Notes: generated by a model not told the origin, from the letters alone. A stretch of DNA of 64,000 bases from Brachypodium distachyon (GCF_000005505.3 NC_016132.3:12266501-12330500); one strand, 5' to 3'. Counted from the stretch's first letter, positions 47,771 through 59,185 are shown. Numbers and translations: made by a program.

Positions 47771-49097
47771 TGCTCCCAGGAATATTCCCTACAGGCAATC
47801 ACGTATGATGTAATTCCCAATGTATTCATAAAGATTATTAACTTGTCCTTGTTTGAACATCTGATATGTATCATTGAATATGTGATTTGATTGTGGAACT
47901 ATTTATTCATGTTGTTCATACTAAATTGTCCTTAGTCATTGAGGTTGTGCTGGACACATAACCTAGACTAATGTGGAAGTTGGCTAATGACTCGGTTCCA
48001 CTTGTCATGGGCATGATGATGTCATTCCAGCTTACACGGACTCGGCTAAAGAGTTTAGCGAGTCGGATTGACCCATATTGAGATGCAACGAGTAGGTCGT
48101 CATTCGCATGTCTCAATCAATGTAATCCTTAGACCTGAGGTTATCGCACAATCCGAGTTGTGGATCACCAACTTAGGTTCTGTCAAACGTTGTTCCGTAA
48201 CAGGGCAGTTATAAAGGCAGAGTTCGGGTTGACTGAGAATCAAGCTGTGTGATATGGATAACCAAGATGGGATTTTGCCCCTCCGACTGGAGAGATATTC
48301 TCTGGGCCCTCTCGAGTGATATGATTCGGGAAGCATGGCCATGTGCGACTCGGTTAACTGTTAACCGGGTCGATCGACTAAGAGTTAGTCGGATGAATCA
48401 TATATCACGGATCGAGAAGAGAGTTGAACTATTAAAGGGATGACGATTAATCGCTTATAGTTCGACAAGGTATATCGTGAGGCAAAAGGGACTAAGACGT
48501 ATGTCACATTGGAAGGTACGTCGTCATGACTCGATGGTACTTGGGAGTCGGCACGTTCTGCTAGGAGCCGCTACGATTGATCGATTGAGAGTCGGACTCC
48601 AATCGTGTACAAGTCGCCATGAGCCTGCGGGGTCACACACTTAAGAGCGGGAGCAAGTATTTGGTCAGGTTGGACCCAAACCGGAAATGAACTGACAATG
48701 CGAGTTGGACTCGCAGAGTGGATGGGCCACAAGTACTGGAGCCCACTTCCACTCGGTATATAAGTAGGGGCGTGGGATGCCTAAGGGGTACGGTTCGCAA
48801 CTCTCATGCGTTGAGAACCCTAGCCCCATTCAGTCCAACCGTCGCACCGGACCTAGCAGTCCGCCGCCGGAGCTCCTCCTCGCACGTGTGGATACCGGCA
48901 GAGGTGCTGTACGTTCAGCACTTCGACGATCGCGGGATTGGATCGGCTGGATCGGATCGAGGGACTGCACTGCATCAAGGCGCTGCATCGATAATCCGCA
49001 ACTGCGCATCTAGTGGTAATCCTTGTGGCCTTCTACCTCGGCTAGATCTTGGGAGTTCGCGTAGGAAAAGTTTTGTTTATCTCTACGCGCCCCATCA
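47771..49097 (+). mobile_element. Probable Copia-type solo LTR
   Basis: An AT-richer block of about 1.3 kb interrupts the GC-rich antisense gene. It begins near tgctcccaggaatattccct and ends with gcgccccatca. A TATA box (ggtatataagtagggg) near 48759-48774, followed by an R-like leader rich in repeats of ggatcg, fits an LTR. Host sequence on both sides joins into one coding frame. GCTC flanks both ends, but a clean 5-bp duplication is not visible and the start is uncertain by a few bases. Confidence 0.65.
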
Positions 49098-50667
49098 GCT
49101 CGTCCGAAGGGGCGAGCTGGGGGCTCGGGGGCTTCTCCGGGGCACCACCGCTCGCCCCGGCTGGCGGAGGCTGCTCTGTGCCGCCCGCCTCAGATGGCTC
49201 CTTTACGTGGCATCATCGGTGGCAGCAGTCGCGGCCCCAGCAGGCGCCGTGACCGATTGCTGAAGGGCTCCGACGGAGGCAACCTCCGCCGGAGCATCGT
49301 CGTCGACCTCACCAGTAAGGTCGATGACCCGCACCTCTATAGGTGCGGGCGCAGCCAGAACCCCTCCGGCAACTGCATGAACGGCTCCTACGTCAAGCGT
49401 GGGGATTGGCGCGAATAGTAAGGGAAGTGTTCGAACTTGCGCGTATCTGCCGCCGGGCCAGTGCCCCGTGAGCTCGAGTCGGTGATCCTTCGGTCCCTCG
49501 CGGCCGCTGCCGCCGTCGCAACCGCAGGGTCTTGGTCGCTGCCGCCCAATGCCGGGCGAGGCTTCTTGATTGGGGCAGCCGGCAACACGCCGGTCTGCCC
49601 CCTCTCCCTCGACGAACTGGAAAACGCAAAAATAGATTAGTCAGGCACAAAATAATTTCGTGAAAACAAAGTTGTTCTGAACGACATTGGACTTACCCCG
49701 CCGGCTTGAGCTTGAGCACCCTGTCCGGCAGGATGCTCGTCGCGGGAGGGCCGCTTTGCACGGGGGGGAGCTGTCGGAGTTGCCAGGGTGGTTGGGGCAG
49801 CTATTGCAGCCGCGCCACTGCCGCCGGAGGCACAGCCCCCGCTTCGCCGTGAGGCTCCTGGAGCTGCGGGTTGGCCTCCCGCCTGCCCGCCCGCTCCGCC
49901 ACGGACCAGGGGGACGTCATCTTTCTCGTCGTCCTTCTCTGGCACGACTTCGCCGGTTGCCGGGGGAACGTCGCCGTCCTCGTCGCGGAGGTCTCCTCTG
50001 TCGCCCAATGAGGAGTTGTCGGAGTCCGAGCCCTCTTCCTTGGCGGAGGCCTGGCCTTGGCCCCCTTTCCCCGAGTCGGCAGCCGGCTCCTTGCCCTTCC
50101 GGGACCAGAGCTGCGGGGGTGAGGGTTGCGCCGAGGGGTCCTCCACGATCCCCCACTCGTCGCAGAGTGGGAGATCTCGGGCTCCCTGGTTCAGGATCCC
50201 GGCGTGGAACGAGTGCGCTCTAGGCGGGAGCAGCCGGTAGGGTTCGTCCTCGCCGGTGATAGCCTTCACCCAGAACTGCACTTCCTTCGAGAGGAAGTCC
50301 GTGCACTGCAGCCGGGTCAGGTCGCCGGCCTCGGTGTACATCCACACCGGATGCAAGCACCGCTTCAGGGGGGCCACGCGCCTCCCGATGAAGTGGCGCG
50401 CCTTATCCATGTCCGTGAGCCCGGCCTCACGGAGCGCCTTGATCTTCACACAGATCGGGGCCGGCTCCTCTTCCTTTGGGTCGCGGAGCGTCCAGTCGTC
50501 AGAGCCGTTCGGAGGCCCGAGGGGCTCCTCGTGGAACTCCTGGAGCTCGTCGGTGCGCACCCTAGCAACAGTCGCGGCACCATTCGTGCTCGATCTTCTG
50601 CTTCCCTAGCTCGATGAATTCCGATTTGATCCTGTCGCGGAATCGGAACACTACCCCCGAGGACAGG

Positions 50668-51487
50668 TGTCGCACCAGTGGCACCCGGGGTACCACCGCT
50701 GCGCGACGCGTGGGCCCCATTCCCGAGTTCCCGGGAAGGTTTCGTCCCGGGCAGCGCCTATGAGCAGCCCGGCAAGCTACCAGCCCGGAAGGGGCTAGCG
50801 GGGCTTCGGGGAACATTCTCGCTTGGGCACCTCCCGGGGGAGGTTCCGGAGTGCGTTGGGCCCGGGTGCTTCCCGGGGTCGATTTGCCGGAACAGGGGGT
50901 TCCCGGGCGCATGCCCCCGCCTCAGACGCGGGGCCCAGTGGTCAGATCAATAGCGCCACACGAGGCAGCGTGGCGGGCGTGGGATGCGCGGTCCCACCAG
51001 GGCAAGGAGTAAAGCGCACGGCTCAGTAAATGAGCCGACCGGCGGGTTGTTACCCGTCCGATCAAAGGAACAGGGGCTGTCCGATCCTACTCTAGGGTTT
51101 TTAGACCCCTAGCGGCGGAGGTGGCATCCATGCGCGCCACCAGCTCACCGAGGGGAGTTATATGCCTCCCCGCCCGACACTTGTAGCTCATGCACCGTGG
51201 CACCTGTGGCATCCCCTTGAGTATAAAAGGAGGACCCATCCAACGGTTAGGGGGTTGGTCCAGTTCCGAGTAGGGTGAAAAGGCTAGGCAGAAGATTAGT
51301 TGGCTCCAACATGCAGCTGGGTGACCAGCTCATAGTCGGCTTCCAGCACTAGCAAAGGGTAGTAGGAGGTACCTAACCAGAGGGAGAAAGCTCGGGGAAC
51401 TTGCCCGGCAACTTGTAAACTCCTGATTCTAAATCAATATCAGCTCAGACAAGCAGGACGTAGGGTATTACACCTCCGGGTGGCCCT
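50668..51487 (+). repeat. Y 5' LTR, 3' end deleted
   Basis: It is very similar to 56028-56862, with TATA box gagtataaaagg near 51219-51230. Similarity ends at 'cctccgggtggccc'. The 190-bp LTR tail present in the 3' copy is absent. Confidence 0.9.
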
Positions 51488-53209
51488 GCCGCATCCCGTC
51501 GGTGCCATCGCGCCCCTGCCGCATCCCCCCTTCGAGCCTGCCCCGAGGGGCGTCGCAGAGGCACGGTGGTAGTGCACTACCGCCGTGCCCCTGCCGCGTT
51601 TCCTCAAGTGGGCGGCTCCTGGGTGAGGGTCGTCGCGGAGGCACTGTGGTGGTGCATCCCATCAGCGTCCGGCGCTGACGGGGTGCATTGCCGCAGTGCC
51701 CTTGCCGCGCCCCTCCATAAGACACCTCCGCAAGGAGCAGGGGCTGCCGCGGAGACTCTATGGTAGTGCATGCCATCTGTGCCTTGTGCCGACAGGTGCA
51801 CTATCATAGAGACCCGGCCGCATTCCCTCTGAGAGAGCCTTTTTCAGGCGCGGGTCGTTGCAAGGACGCTGTGATGGCGCCGGTGCCGGCGCCCGCCGCC
51901 CGTTCTGGCCCATCACCGCATCCCTGCCACGGCCCTCGAGCAGTTTTTCTCCCGGGCAACAAGGGTTGTCACATCCCTTGGGACGAGCTCCCCAGAAAAA
52001 ACCAGGTCTCTCCAGTGGCGGGGGCTGTCGCTGGGAGGCTATAACCTCCTCGCCACCCATGCCCGCCGCTCGGGGTGGGGCGCAGTCGGCAGCGAAGACG
52101 TTATTGCCGTCTTGCGGCCGCTCCCGGGGTGGAGCCCTCCTAAGCTAGGGTTCCTCCCTGAAGGCGAGGGTTGCCGCACGAGCGTGTTGGTAGCATCGTC
52201 GTCAGCGGTTGGCGCGGGCGGCGATCCTGCCTCCGCGCTCCTGCCGCATCCCTCAGAAACCGTTTCCCTTGAATAGGTACCCAAGGTGGGTTCCTACCAA
52301 GGCAGTGCCCCAGCTGCACTTTACCGCCGAGCGTCACGAGGCATTGGACTGAGCGGAAAAGCTAAGTGTCTGAACATGAACGCTGAATTCGCTAAGAACT
52401 GAACGAAATTGAGCACCGTCTCGTTGGGTGTGGGCCCAGATCCCGCGCGTAGCCAGAGTGTTGAAGGGATGCTTGCGGGGGGAGTGCGCTCCCCGTGGGG
52501 CTTCGCGGGTCCGTCCCAGAGGGGCGCGGCTTGGAGTAGTTACCCCGCAAGTAGAGTGGCTCCCCGCTACCGCTTGGCCCCAGGTTGCCACCGTGGGTCC
52601 ATCCCGGGTCCCTGGTCTGGTCAAGGGTGAGGCGTGCGCGAGTCCCCCGCAACACAAGGCGAAACACGCAAAGGTTAAAAGGGCCACCCCGCTAGACAGC
52701 ACCGGGAACAATGAACATGTCGAAAAACTTAATTAACTAAGAATTGGACGCTGCTTCGCCAAGTGTGGCCCCGGAATCGGCGCGTGGCCGGGGTGTGAGG
52801 AGGACGCTTGCGGGGGGAGTGCGCTCCCCGTGTGGCTTTCGGGTCTGTCCCGAGAGGGCATGGCTTGGAGTAGTTACCCCGCAAGTGGACTGGCTCGCCG
52901 ACTACCGCTTGACCCTAGGTCGGCACTGCGGGACCGTCCTGGGTCCCTGGTCCGGTCAAGGGTGAGGCGCGCGAGTCCCCGGCAACACAAGGCATAGCAC
53001 GCAAAGGCTAAGGGAGCTGCTCGCGAGGCAGCCCCGGGAACAAGGGACAAAAATTGAGCAAATTAAAAAGCTTGATTGACCGAGTGCTGAATGATTACAT
53101 GGACTAATAAAAAGATGATTGTTCAAACGGCGCTAAGCGCCATACTTGCAGGAAAGCAAACTAGGGAAGCTACATTGGGAGCAACGAGCTCGGATGGGGG
53201 CTACGGCAA
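51488..53209 (+). repeat. Y spacer with minisatellite and 350-bp tandem duplication
   Basis: From 51488 to about 52000 a degenerate repeat of roughly 105 bp contains 'ggtagtgca' and 'ggtgcat' strings and resembles the repeat at 39241-39450 in E2. Two tandem copies of another block lie at about 52384-52735 and 52741-53050; both contain 'cttgcggggggagtgcgctc' and 'gagtagttaccccgcaagt'. E2 has this block once. Confidence 0.75.
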
Positions 53210-56016
53210 CTAGTTGTCGCCGTCTTCGGCCGGGGGGTCGGCGGGGAGATCAGGCTCCGGCTTCATCTGCATCCACTTGACGACCTCGTCGACGAACTCG
53301 TGCACTGCTTGGGTGTGCGTGGGCTCGTCCTCGCTGTCGGACCAAGCGTCCAGCAGGGACTCGAAGGGAAACTCCAGGTCCCGGAGATGAATCCGTGGGA
53401 GGATTGTCCCGGCAACCTCCCGAGCGCAGTTGGCGACTTCGTTGGCGCCGTACTTGGCGATCCGGACGTCAAGCGCCCCAAGCTTCCCCACTAAGTCAGA
53501 AAAGAAGGGGATCAGCGTCATGACATCCGTCCCATCCACCTCCACCGCCTGCAGCTCGAACTTGGGCAGCAGGTCGCGCAGCGACTGGGCGATCTTCAGC
53601 AGCTTCTCCGTCTCGAACTGCCGCTGCCCGATCAGCATGCCATGATGGAGTCGAGCGTCGTGCACGGCCTTCTTAGCCTTGCTGAGGCGGCCCGCCAGCT
53701 TCTCGAGCTCTGCGGCCTTGGCCACATTGTCCTCGCCAGCCTTGACGAGCTCCTCCTGGACGGCGGCTAGCTCGGTCTCAAGCCTGGCCGCTCTGTCCTT
53801 GGCAGAGTTGAGCTCGGCCTCGTGCCGAGCCGCTGCTCTCGCCGCGTCGACGGCGGCCTTGACCTGCACCTCCAGCATGACGCGGAGGCCCTGGATTTCG
53901 CCACGGTAGTTAGCGATCAGGACGCTCTTCTCGTCCAGCCGGGCCTGGGCCGCCTCGACCACCTCGGCGTGTTCCTTCCTGGTCGCCTCAAGGGTGGCTG
54001 ACATCGAGTCGAGCTTCCCTTGGAGCTCCGCGCACTGGGCCTCCAGTTGCCGCTGGAGCTCGGCCTCCGAGACCACCGGCTACCGGGTGCCCTCCAGGGC
54101 TTGCCGGGCTAGCCGCGCCTCCTCTTCGGCAAGGCGCGTCTCCTCGCGCAGTCGGGACAGTTCACGCCGTTCTCTCTGCACGGCCTCCCGCACCTCGCCG
54201 AGCTGATTCTTGGCGGCGGTGTGGTGCTCCCTCACCTTGTTGAAGGAGGTGACGAAAGCCAATTGCTGATCCCTGACGGCGTCCAGGAACCGGTGCCCCC
54301 GCTCGAAGATGCTCGGATCCCAAGTAAGGGGGTTCCAAGCGACCCCGGCAAGGGTGCCGAGGTCGATACCGGGGAGAGCGCCGAGGACGATGAAGCCCCT
54401 GCTGCCGATGTGGGGCTGTGCGCGGGGTCGCCATCCTGCTACTGGGGGTCTTGCTGTCCTTCCCCGGCAACTTCCCCTGCGCCTGGGGACACCAGGGTTG
54501 GTGAAGTCCCCCTGCCCCGGTGGGGGCTGCCCCCTGCGGGGCGACGGGTGAACCCGCGCCGGCCGCGCCCGCAGCTGCGGGCGCATCACCAGGCGCAGTC
54601 GCGGCGGCGGCGGGGTCCACTGCTGCCGCTACGACCGCCGCAGCGGGGCTGGACGAGAGAGCCGGTTCCGGCTCCACCTCCGCCCCCACGGCCTCATTGA
54701 CCGAGTCAAGATCGACCACAGTCGCGACCGTTCCAGGCATGAGCGCACTTGTGCCTGCAACAACGAAAAGCATGAGGATCGGCAAAGGATGACGCTATTG
54801 AAGACGTGCAAGGGTGACCAGCATAGTTACCTTGTGCGGCCAACTGGCTTGCCGGGGGAGCCTCCCCTGCCTCGCCTACGCCGGCGGGAGTGTCCAAGAG
54901 GCTTGCCGCGGGCGAGCTGTCGCTCACTGCAGAAAGAAGGTATGTTCATGAGTTTGGCTAACAAAGATTGCAATTACAGAGGAGTGACGAAGACATACCG
55001 GCTGCCAGCCCTGCCTCCGTTGGGGCTGGGTCGCCAAGGGGCGCGCCCGCGTCGCTGCTGATCCCTACAGCGGTGGGGTCGGCGCCGCCGCCGGCATCTC
55101 GCGTGCCCTCTTGCTTGGTGTACCGGGCGGGGAGTCGCTCCTCGCCCTCTTGCTGGCACCCGCCGGCGAGGAGGATTTTGGGGGGTTACGTCGGAGCGCG
55201 AAGCCCCGGAAGACAACCCGAGCAGGTGGCGCCGTGGGCGCCCGAGGAGTCGTCGTGACCCGAAGAGCTCCGGGTGTCGACGGCAAGGCGCCGCGGCGCC
55301 GGAAGCCGAACTCGCGGAGGCCCTCGCTGCCGGGGCGAAGGCCGTTGCCGGGGCACCGGCGACCCCTGCAGGCGTCGGCGCTGCCGGGGTACCGGCGTGC
55401 GCCCCACGACTGGATGCCGCCACAGTGCTGGCGGCTGCCACTGGGGCAGAGGCCGCCGCCGAGGCACCTGCGGCCCCTGTTGCTGCGGATGCCGTCGAGG
55501 TGCCAACGGGCGCCCCTGAAGCGGCCGCCGCCGCAAGGTTGGGGGCGCTACCAGGGCGGACGTTGCCGTCGAGGAGATGGCTGCGGCCGCGGCAAACGCC
55601 CTCGATCTCCTCAAGATCAGGGGCGCGCTGTCGCTGCTTTCGTCATCGGCCTCCACGGCGACGACCTCCGGGGACGCAGCCGCCTGGCCTGCCTCATCGT
55701 CCAGCGACTGGAGGGAGGGCCAGCTGGGCTCGGATGCACCCCCACTCTCCTCGACCACCTGCTTCTCGCGGGGCACTTACGGGGGAGCGTGCGTGACCCG
55801 GGTGGGGGTGTCGTCCATCAACCCCCACTCGTTGCAGGGCGGGACGGCGCCGACGATGTCGCTGAGCGCCTTGACGCCGGCGTGAAGAGAGGAAACCCCC
55901 GGCGGGAACTCCGTTGATTGGAAGATCTCGCAGGAGATCCCCCTTACCCATGTCCTGAGGGTCTCCAATCGAACAGGAGGAAGGCTCTTCCGGGAATAGG
56001 GGATGCCGGCCCACAC
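53210..56016 (-). pseudogene. Y antisense gene, N-terminal half missing
   Basis: The minus strand starts inside the globular domain (HAGVKALSDIVGAVPPCNEWG), so the first 250 or so residues present in E1 and E2 are absent; the polypurine tract follows immediately upstream. Then come an acidic linker, introns with GT-AG ends (about 54999-54930 and 54834-54758), and an uninterrupted coiled-coil exon (54076-53210, 288 codons open). That exon ends with FELQAVEVDGTDV and FPFESLLDAWSDSED. Stops lie at about 54078 and in the linker. The long open last exon makes this the best-preserved copy of the C-terminal half. Confidence 0.82.
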
Positions 56017-56027
56017 CCGGGGGCTAC

Positions 56028-57053
56028 TGCCGCACTAATGGCACTCGGGGTACCACCGCTACGCGACGCGTGGGCCCCATTCCCGAGTTCCCGGGAAGGT
56101 TTCGTCCCGGGCAGCGCCTATGAGCAGCCCGGCAAGCTACCAGCCCGGAAGGGGCTAGCGGGCCTTCGGGGAACATTCTCGCTTGGGCACCTCCCGGGAA
56201 GCTGCTTCCCGGGGGAGGTTCCCGAGTGCGTTGGGCCCGGGTGCTTCCGGGGTCGACTTGCCGGGACAGGGGGTTCCCGGGCGCATGCCCCCGCCTCAGG
56301 CGCGGGGCCCAGTGGTCAGATCAATAGCGCCACGCGAGGCCGCGTGGCGGGCGTGGGATGCGCGGTCCCACCAGGGCAAGGAGTAAAGCGCACGGCTCAG
56401 TAAATGAGCCGACCGGCGGGTTGTTACCCGTCCGATCAAAGGAACAGGGGCTGTCCGATCCTACTCTAGGGTTTTTAGACCCCTAGCGGCGGAGGTGGCA
56501 TCCATGCGCGCCACCAGCTCACCGGGGGGAGTTGTATGCCTCCCCGCCCGACACTTGTAGCTCATGCACCGTGGCACCTGTGGCATCCCCTTGAGTATAA
56601 AAGGAGGACCCATGCCAACGGTCAGGGGGTTGGTCCAGTTCCGAGTAGGGTGAAAAGGCTAGGCAGAAGATTAGTTGGCTCGAGCAGGCAACTGGGTGAC
56701 CAGCTCATAGTCGGCTTCCAGCACTAGCAAAGGGTAGGAGGAGGTACCTAACCAGAGGGAGAAAGCCCGGGGAACTTGCCCAGCAACTTGTAAACTCCTC
56801 ATTCTAAATCAATATCAGCTCAGACAAGCAGGACGTAGGGTTTTACACCTCCGGGTGGCCCGAACCTGGGTAAAAAACGTGCGTGTATTTGTTCTCGGAT
56901 TAGCGCGCACTTTCTAGTACTTCCTTTCACCGGCCCCGCCGGGCCTCATCGGCCGTGCCGGCGATCGCCGGGGGCACTGCCCCGACGCTCCTACCGAACC
57001 TAAAAGGGGGCCGTGACCGCACACCCCCGGTGTCGGAGCACCGTGCGACGACA
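56028..57053 (+). repeat. Y 3' LTR (1026 bp)
   Basis: It starts after the polypurine tract and ends GTGCGACGACA, followed by the target duplication ACAGG. TATA box gagtataaaagg lies at about 56592-56603. Confidence 0.9.
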
Positions 57054-57520
57054 ACAGGGGGCCTTCTTCTCCACCCTCGGGTAGTAGTAGTGGCGGAATA
57101 GCGCCACCGACGGCATCATCCCCATGAACGCTTCACAGAGGTGTTGCAAAAGACCAATGTGAAGAACGACGTGGGGTGAAGCTGCGCCATGAGGCGCCCG
57201 TAGCTCTCCATGATGGCTGAGAGCAAGTAGGAGTGCGGCGGCACGAACCCGACAAGGATGAACCTCCCGAAGATCCAGAAGTAGTGCCCATTGCGCTCCG
57301 CTCTGATGGGAAGGACCCGCGTCGGCCCGTGCTCATTGTGCTTGGTGGCCAGCGCCAAGTCCAGCTTGTCGACCCCCTCGCTGTTTTACCCGAGGGGGAA
57401 GAAGGCGAATTTAGCCCGCATTTCCTCCTCCTTCCGGGCCCTGTCCGACAGCTCCTTCTTGCCGGCCTTATCCCCTTTGCTGGTGCTCCCCTTGGGACAA
57501 TTCTGGCCCTTGGAAGACAT

Positions 57521-57700
57521 CGGCGGAGGTGGAGAGGTGGTTCGATTGGAGTTGGGGAGCGGAGAGCTTGGGAGGAGGTGATGGCAAGAGCGAGAGACAA
57601 TGGGGAGTGCCCCGCCGCCGGCCTTGGGTATTTATCGGGGTTGGCGGACTGCAACGGACACCCCTACGATCGGCAATAAAGAGTCCTAAAGAATCAGAGA
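57521..57700 (-). promoter_or_regulatory. Possible promoter of the E1 antisense gene
   Basis: On the minus strand a TATA-like gataaatac (57629-57637) lies about 110 bp upstream of the start codon. Between them is a C/T-rich leader without ATG, as in many plant 5' untranslated regions. It lies between the antisense gene and the E1 3' LTR. Confidence 0.5.
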
Positions 57701-57939
57701 TTAAGAGGGGGGTGTGCGACGTGGCCTTAACTCTCTGGTGATTAAGGGAGACAAGGCACGAAATCGTGCGCCCGACCGTTTCGCTCGCAGAAGTGGAACT
57801 ATAAATGCGGCCCACGAGGCCGGGTGCCAGGGAGTTTCCCCCTTGGGACCCACGCGTCGGATAGGGCGTAGCCCGGCAACCGACCGAGGATAGCACTTGC
57901 GGGAAGCTTCAAGGCTGTCGGCCCATGCCCTGGGGCTAT

Positions 57940-58788
57940 TGTCGTACCAGTGGCCCATGGGGTCCCACTGATACGGGACGCGTGGGTCGCCAGTGACGGA
58001 GTCCCATCAGGAAGGACTCCCAGAAAGCGACGAGCCCTGGAACCTGCCTCGAGGAGACGACCCCTATTGTAGCTAAAGCTAAGGGCCGAGTACAAGATGC
58101 TCCCAGGAACCCCGGTCCCGGGAAATCGAAGGAACGCCTCCCGGCAACTAGCCGGTGCGTTAGCCGGGAAGGTGCACCCCAGCAACCCGTGCTCGGGCAT
58201 GCAGGCGGGACCCGCAGAACAGTGAAGGCAGGACAAGACGGCGGGCGCAGTGCATTTAATGCACCGACAGGAGCCTTATCGGCAGGCCTAGTCTTGCTGA
58301 GCAAGGCTAGAGCGGCTACCCTAAGAACCATTTTTTTCTACCGTATACAGTGGACTGGGCGCTGCATGGCGTCCTGTACGGATGAGTAAAATTGTATTCC
58401 ATGCGGCCGTGACACGCGTCTAGGGGACGTGTCACCCTGCATGCATAGGCACCTGTGGTATCCCCTTGTCTATAAAAGGAGTACAATGCCATCGGTCAAA
58501 GGGTTCAGCTCAGTTCAAACCCGAGTGAGTAGAACATAGCATAGCGTTTACCTAAGTAGCCAACCTGGCAACTCCCCGGGTGATCTGTACGCTCTCAAAC
58601 TTGTGAATACAACTAAAAGCAGGATGTAGGGTATTACACCTCCGGGTGGCCCGAACCTGGGTAAAACTCTTGTGTCTACACTTCATGTCTATCGCCACGC
58701 TGGCGATCACCGGAGCGATCACCTCGCCCTCCACTGAACCAAAAGGGGGGTGCTTGGCATCCTCGGTGCCGGAGACCGTGCTCCGGCA
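57940..58788 (+). repeat. E1 3' LTR (849 bp)
   Basis: It starts TGTCGTACCAGTGG after the polypurine tract gccctggggctat and ends CTCCGGCA, followed by the duplication CTGTG. TATA box tctataaaagg lies near 58469-58479. It is the complete partner of the truncated LTR at 20871. Confidence 0.92.
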
Positions 58789-58793
58789 CTGTG

Positions 58794-59150
58794 ATTTTCC
58801 TTTTGTTTATGATGCGATGATGGAGGAAGCATATGCTCTTTGAGAAGGTCTTTGCTTGGCTCTACATATTGAGTGTAACATGTTCATAATCCAATCGGAC
58901 AATATGATGGTCATTGACATGATGCTTCATGATGGTTTCTCCACTCCTCTAGCTGCGGCAATTTTCTAAGACTGCAAGATTTCCTTTGAGTTTTGTCCTC
59001 TCGGGAGGCCAACATGGTGGCACATGAGATAGCCGGACATAGTTGTTCTGAGAAATTATCTTGTACTTGGGACGATGATCCGCCTAGCTTTATTTTTCCT
59101 ACGGACAAAAGATGTAACTATTTTTGATGATCAAAGCTTTCCCTCAACAA
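58794..59150 (+). pseudogene. LINE RNase H remnant, right half
   Basis: Directly after the target duplication the frame continues with YDAMMEEAYAL, then IIQSDNMMVIDMMLHDGFS and, after frame changes, KDVTIFDDQ. This is the second half of the RNase H domain whose first half ends at 20865. Confidence 0.8.
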
Positions 59151-59185
59151 AAATAAAACTGGACTGTGTATGTCCTAAGCTGCTA

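Larger units (their letters stand above)
50668..57053 (+). mobile_element. Y: Tat-type element without gag-pol
   Basis: The target duplication ACAGG is at 50663-50667 and 57054-57058. The LTRs start TGTCGCACCAGTGG (50668) and TGCCGCACTAATGG (56028); the second follows a polypurine tract (acccgggggctac). Between them only the spacer and an antisense gene remain, with no gag, reverse transcriptase or integrase. The 5' LTR is cut at about 51487 and joins directly to spacer, so one deletion removed the LTR end, primer site and all of gag-pol. Confidence 0.9.
46546..57520 (-). pseudogene. E1 antisense gene, split by Y and a Copia-like LTR
   Basis: Counterpart of the E2 antisense gene. It starts at 57520 (MSSKGQNCPKGSTSKG), has an in-frame stop after FFPLG near 57390, and continues with IFGRFILVGFVPPHS and ALFRHYYYPRVEKK. 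Y interrupts at 57053-50668; beyond Y the reading resumes with LSSGVVFRFRDRIKSEF and LCDEWGIVEDP, followed by a Ser/Glu/Asp-rich linker. An intron lies at about 49694-49619 (gtaagt...ttccag). The Copia-like LTR (49097-47771) interrupts next. The coiled-coil part (47760-46830) and the C-terminal motif FPFESVFDAWSDEEE end at the stop 46548-46546. It has several frameshifts. Confidence 0.82.
20871..58788 (+). mobile_element. E1: Tat-type Ty3/gypsy retrotransposon carrying nested insertions
   Basis: The 5-bp target duplication CTGTG is present at 20866-20870 and 58789-58793. LTRs lie at 20871-21628 (truncated) and 57940-58788. Order: LTR, gag, protease, reverse transcriptase, RNase H plus a second RNase H, integrase, spacer, antisense gene, polypurine tract, LTR. 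A second RNase H before integrase and an antisense extra gene before the 3' LTR are hallmarks of the plant Tat lineage. Solo LTR A, element E2, a Copia-like solo LTR and element Y are inserted. Without them the element is about 11.7 kb. Loss of the primer-binding site and many stops make it immobile. Confidence 0.9.

Noticed and set aside
51488..52300. Minisatellite as a CRISPR-like array
   Set aside because: Units are long, degenerate and lie in a plant retroelement spacer, without identical short repeats or spacers.
56028..57053. Solo LTR inserted in the E1 antisense gene
   Set aside because: A polypurine tract precedes it, and ACAGG after it pairs with ACAGG before 50668, so it is the 3' LTR of element Y.
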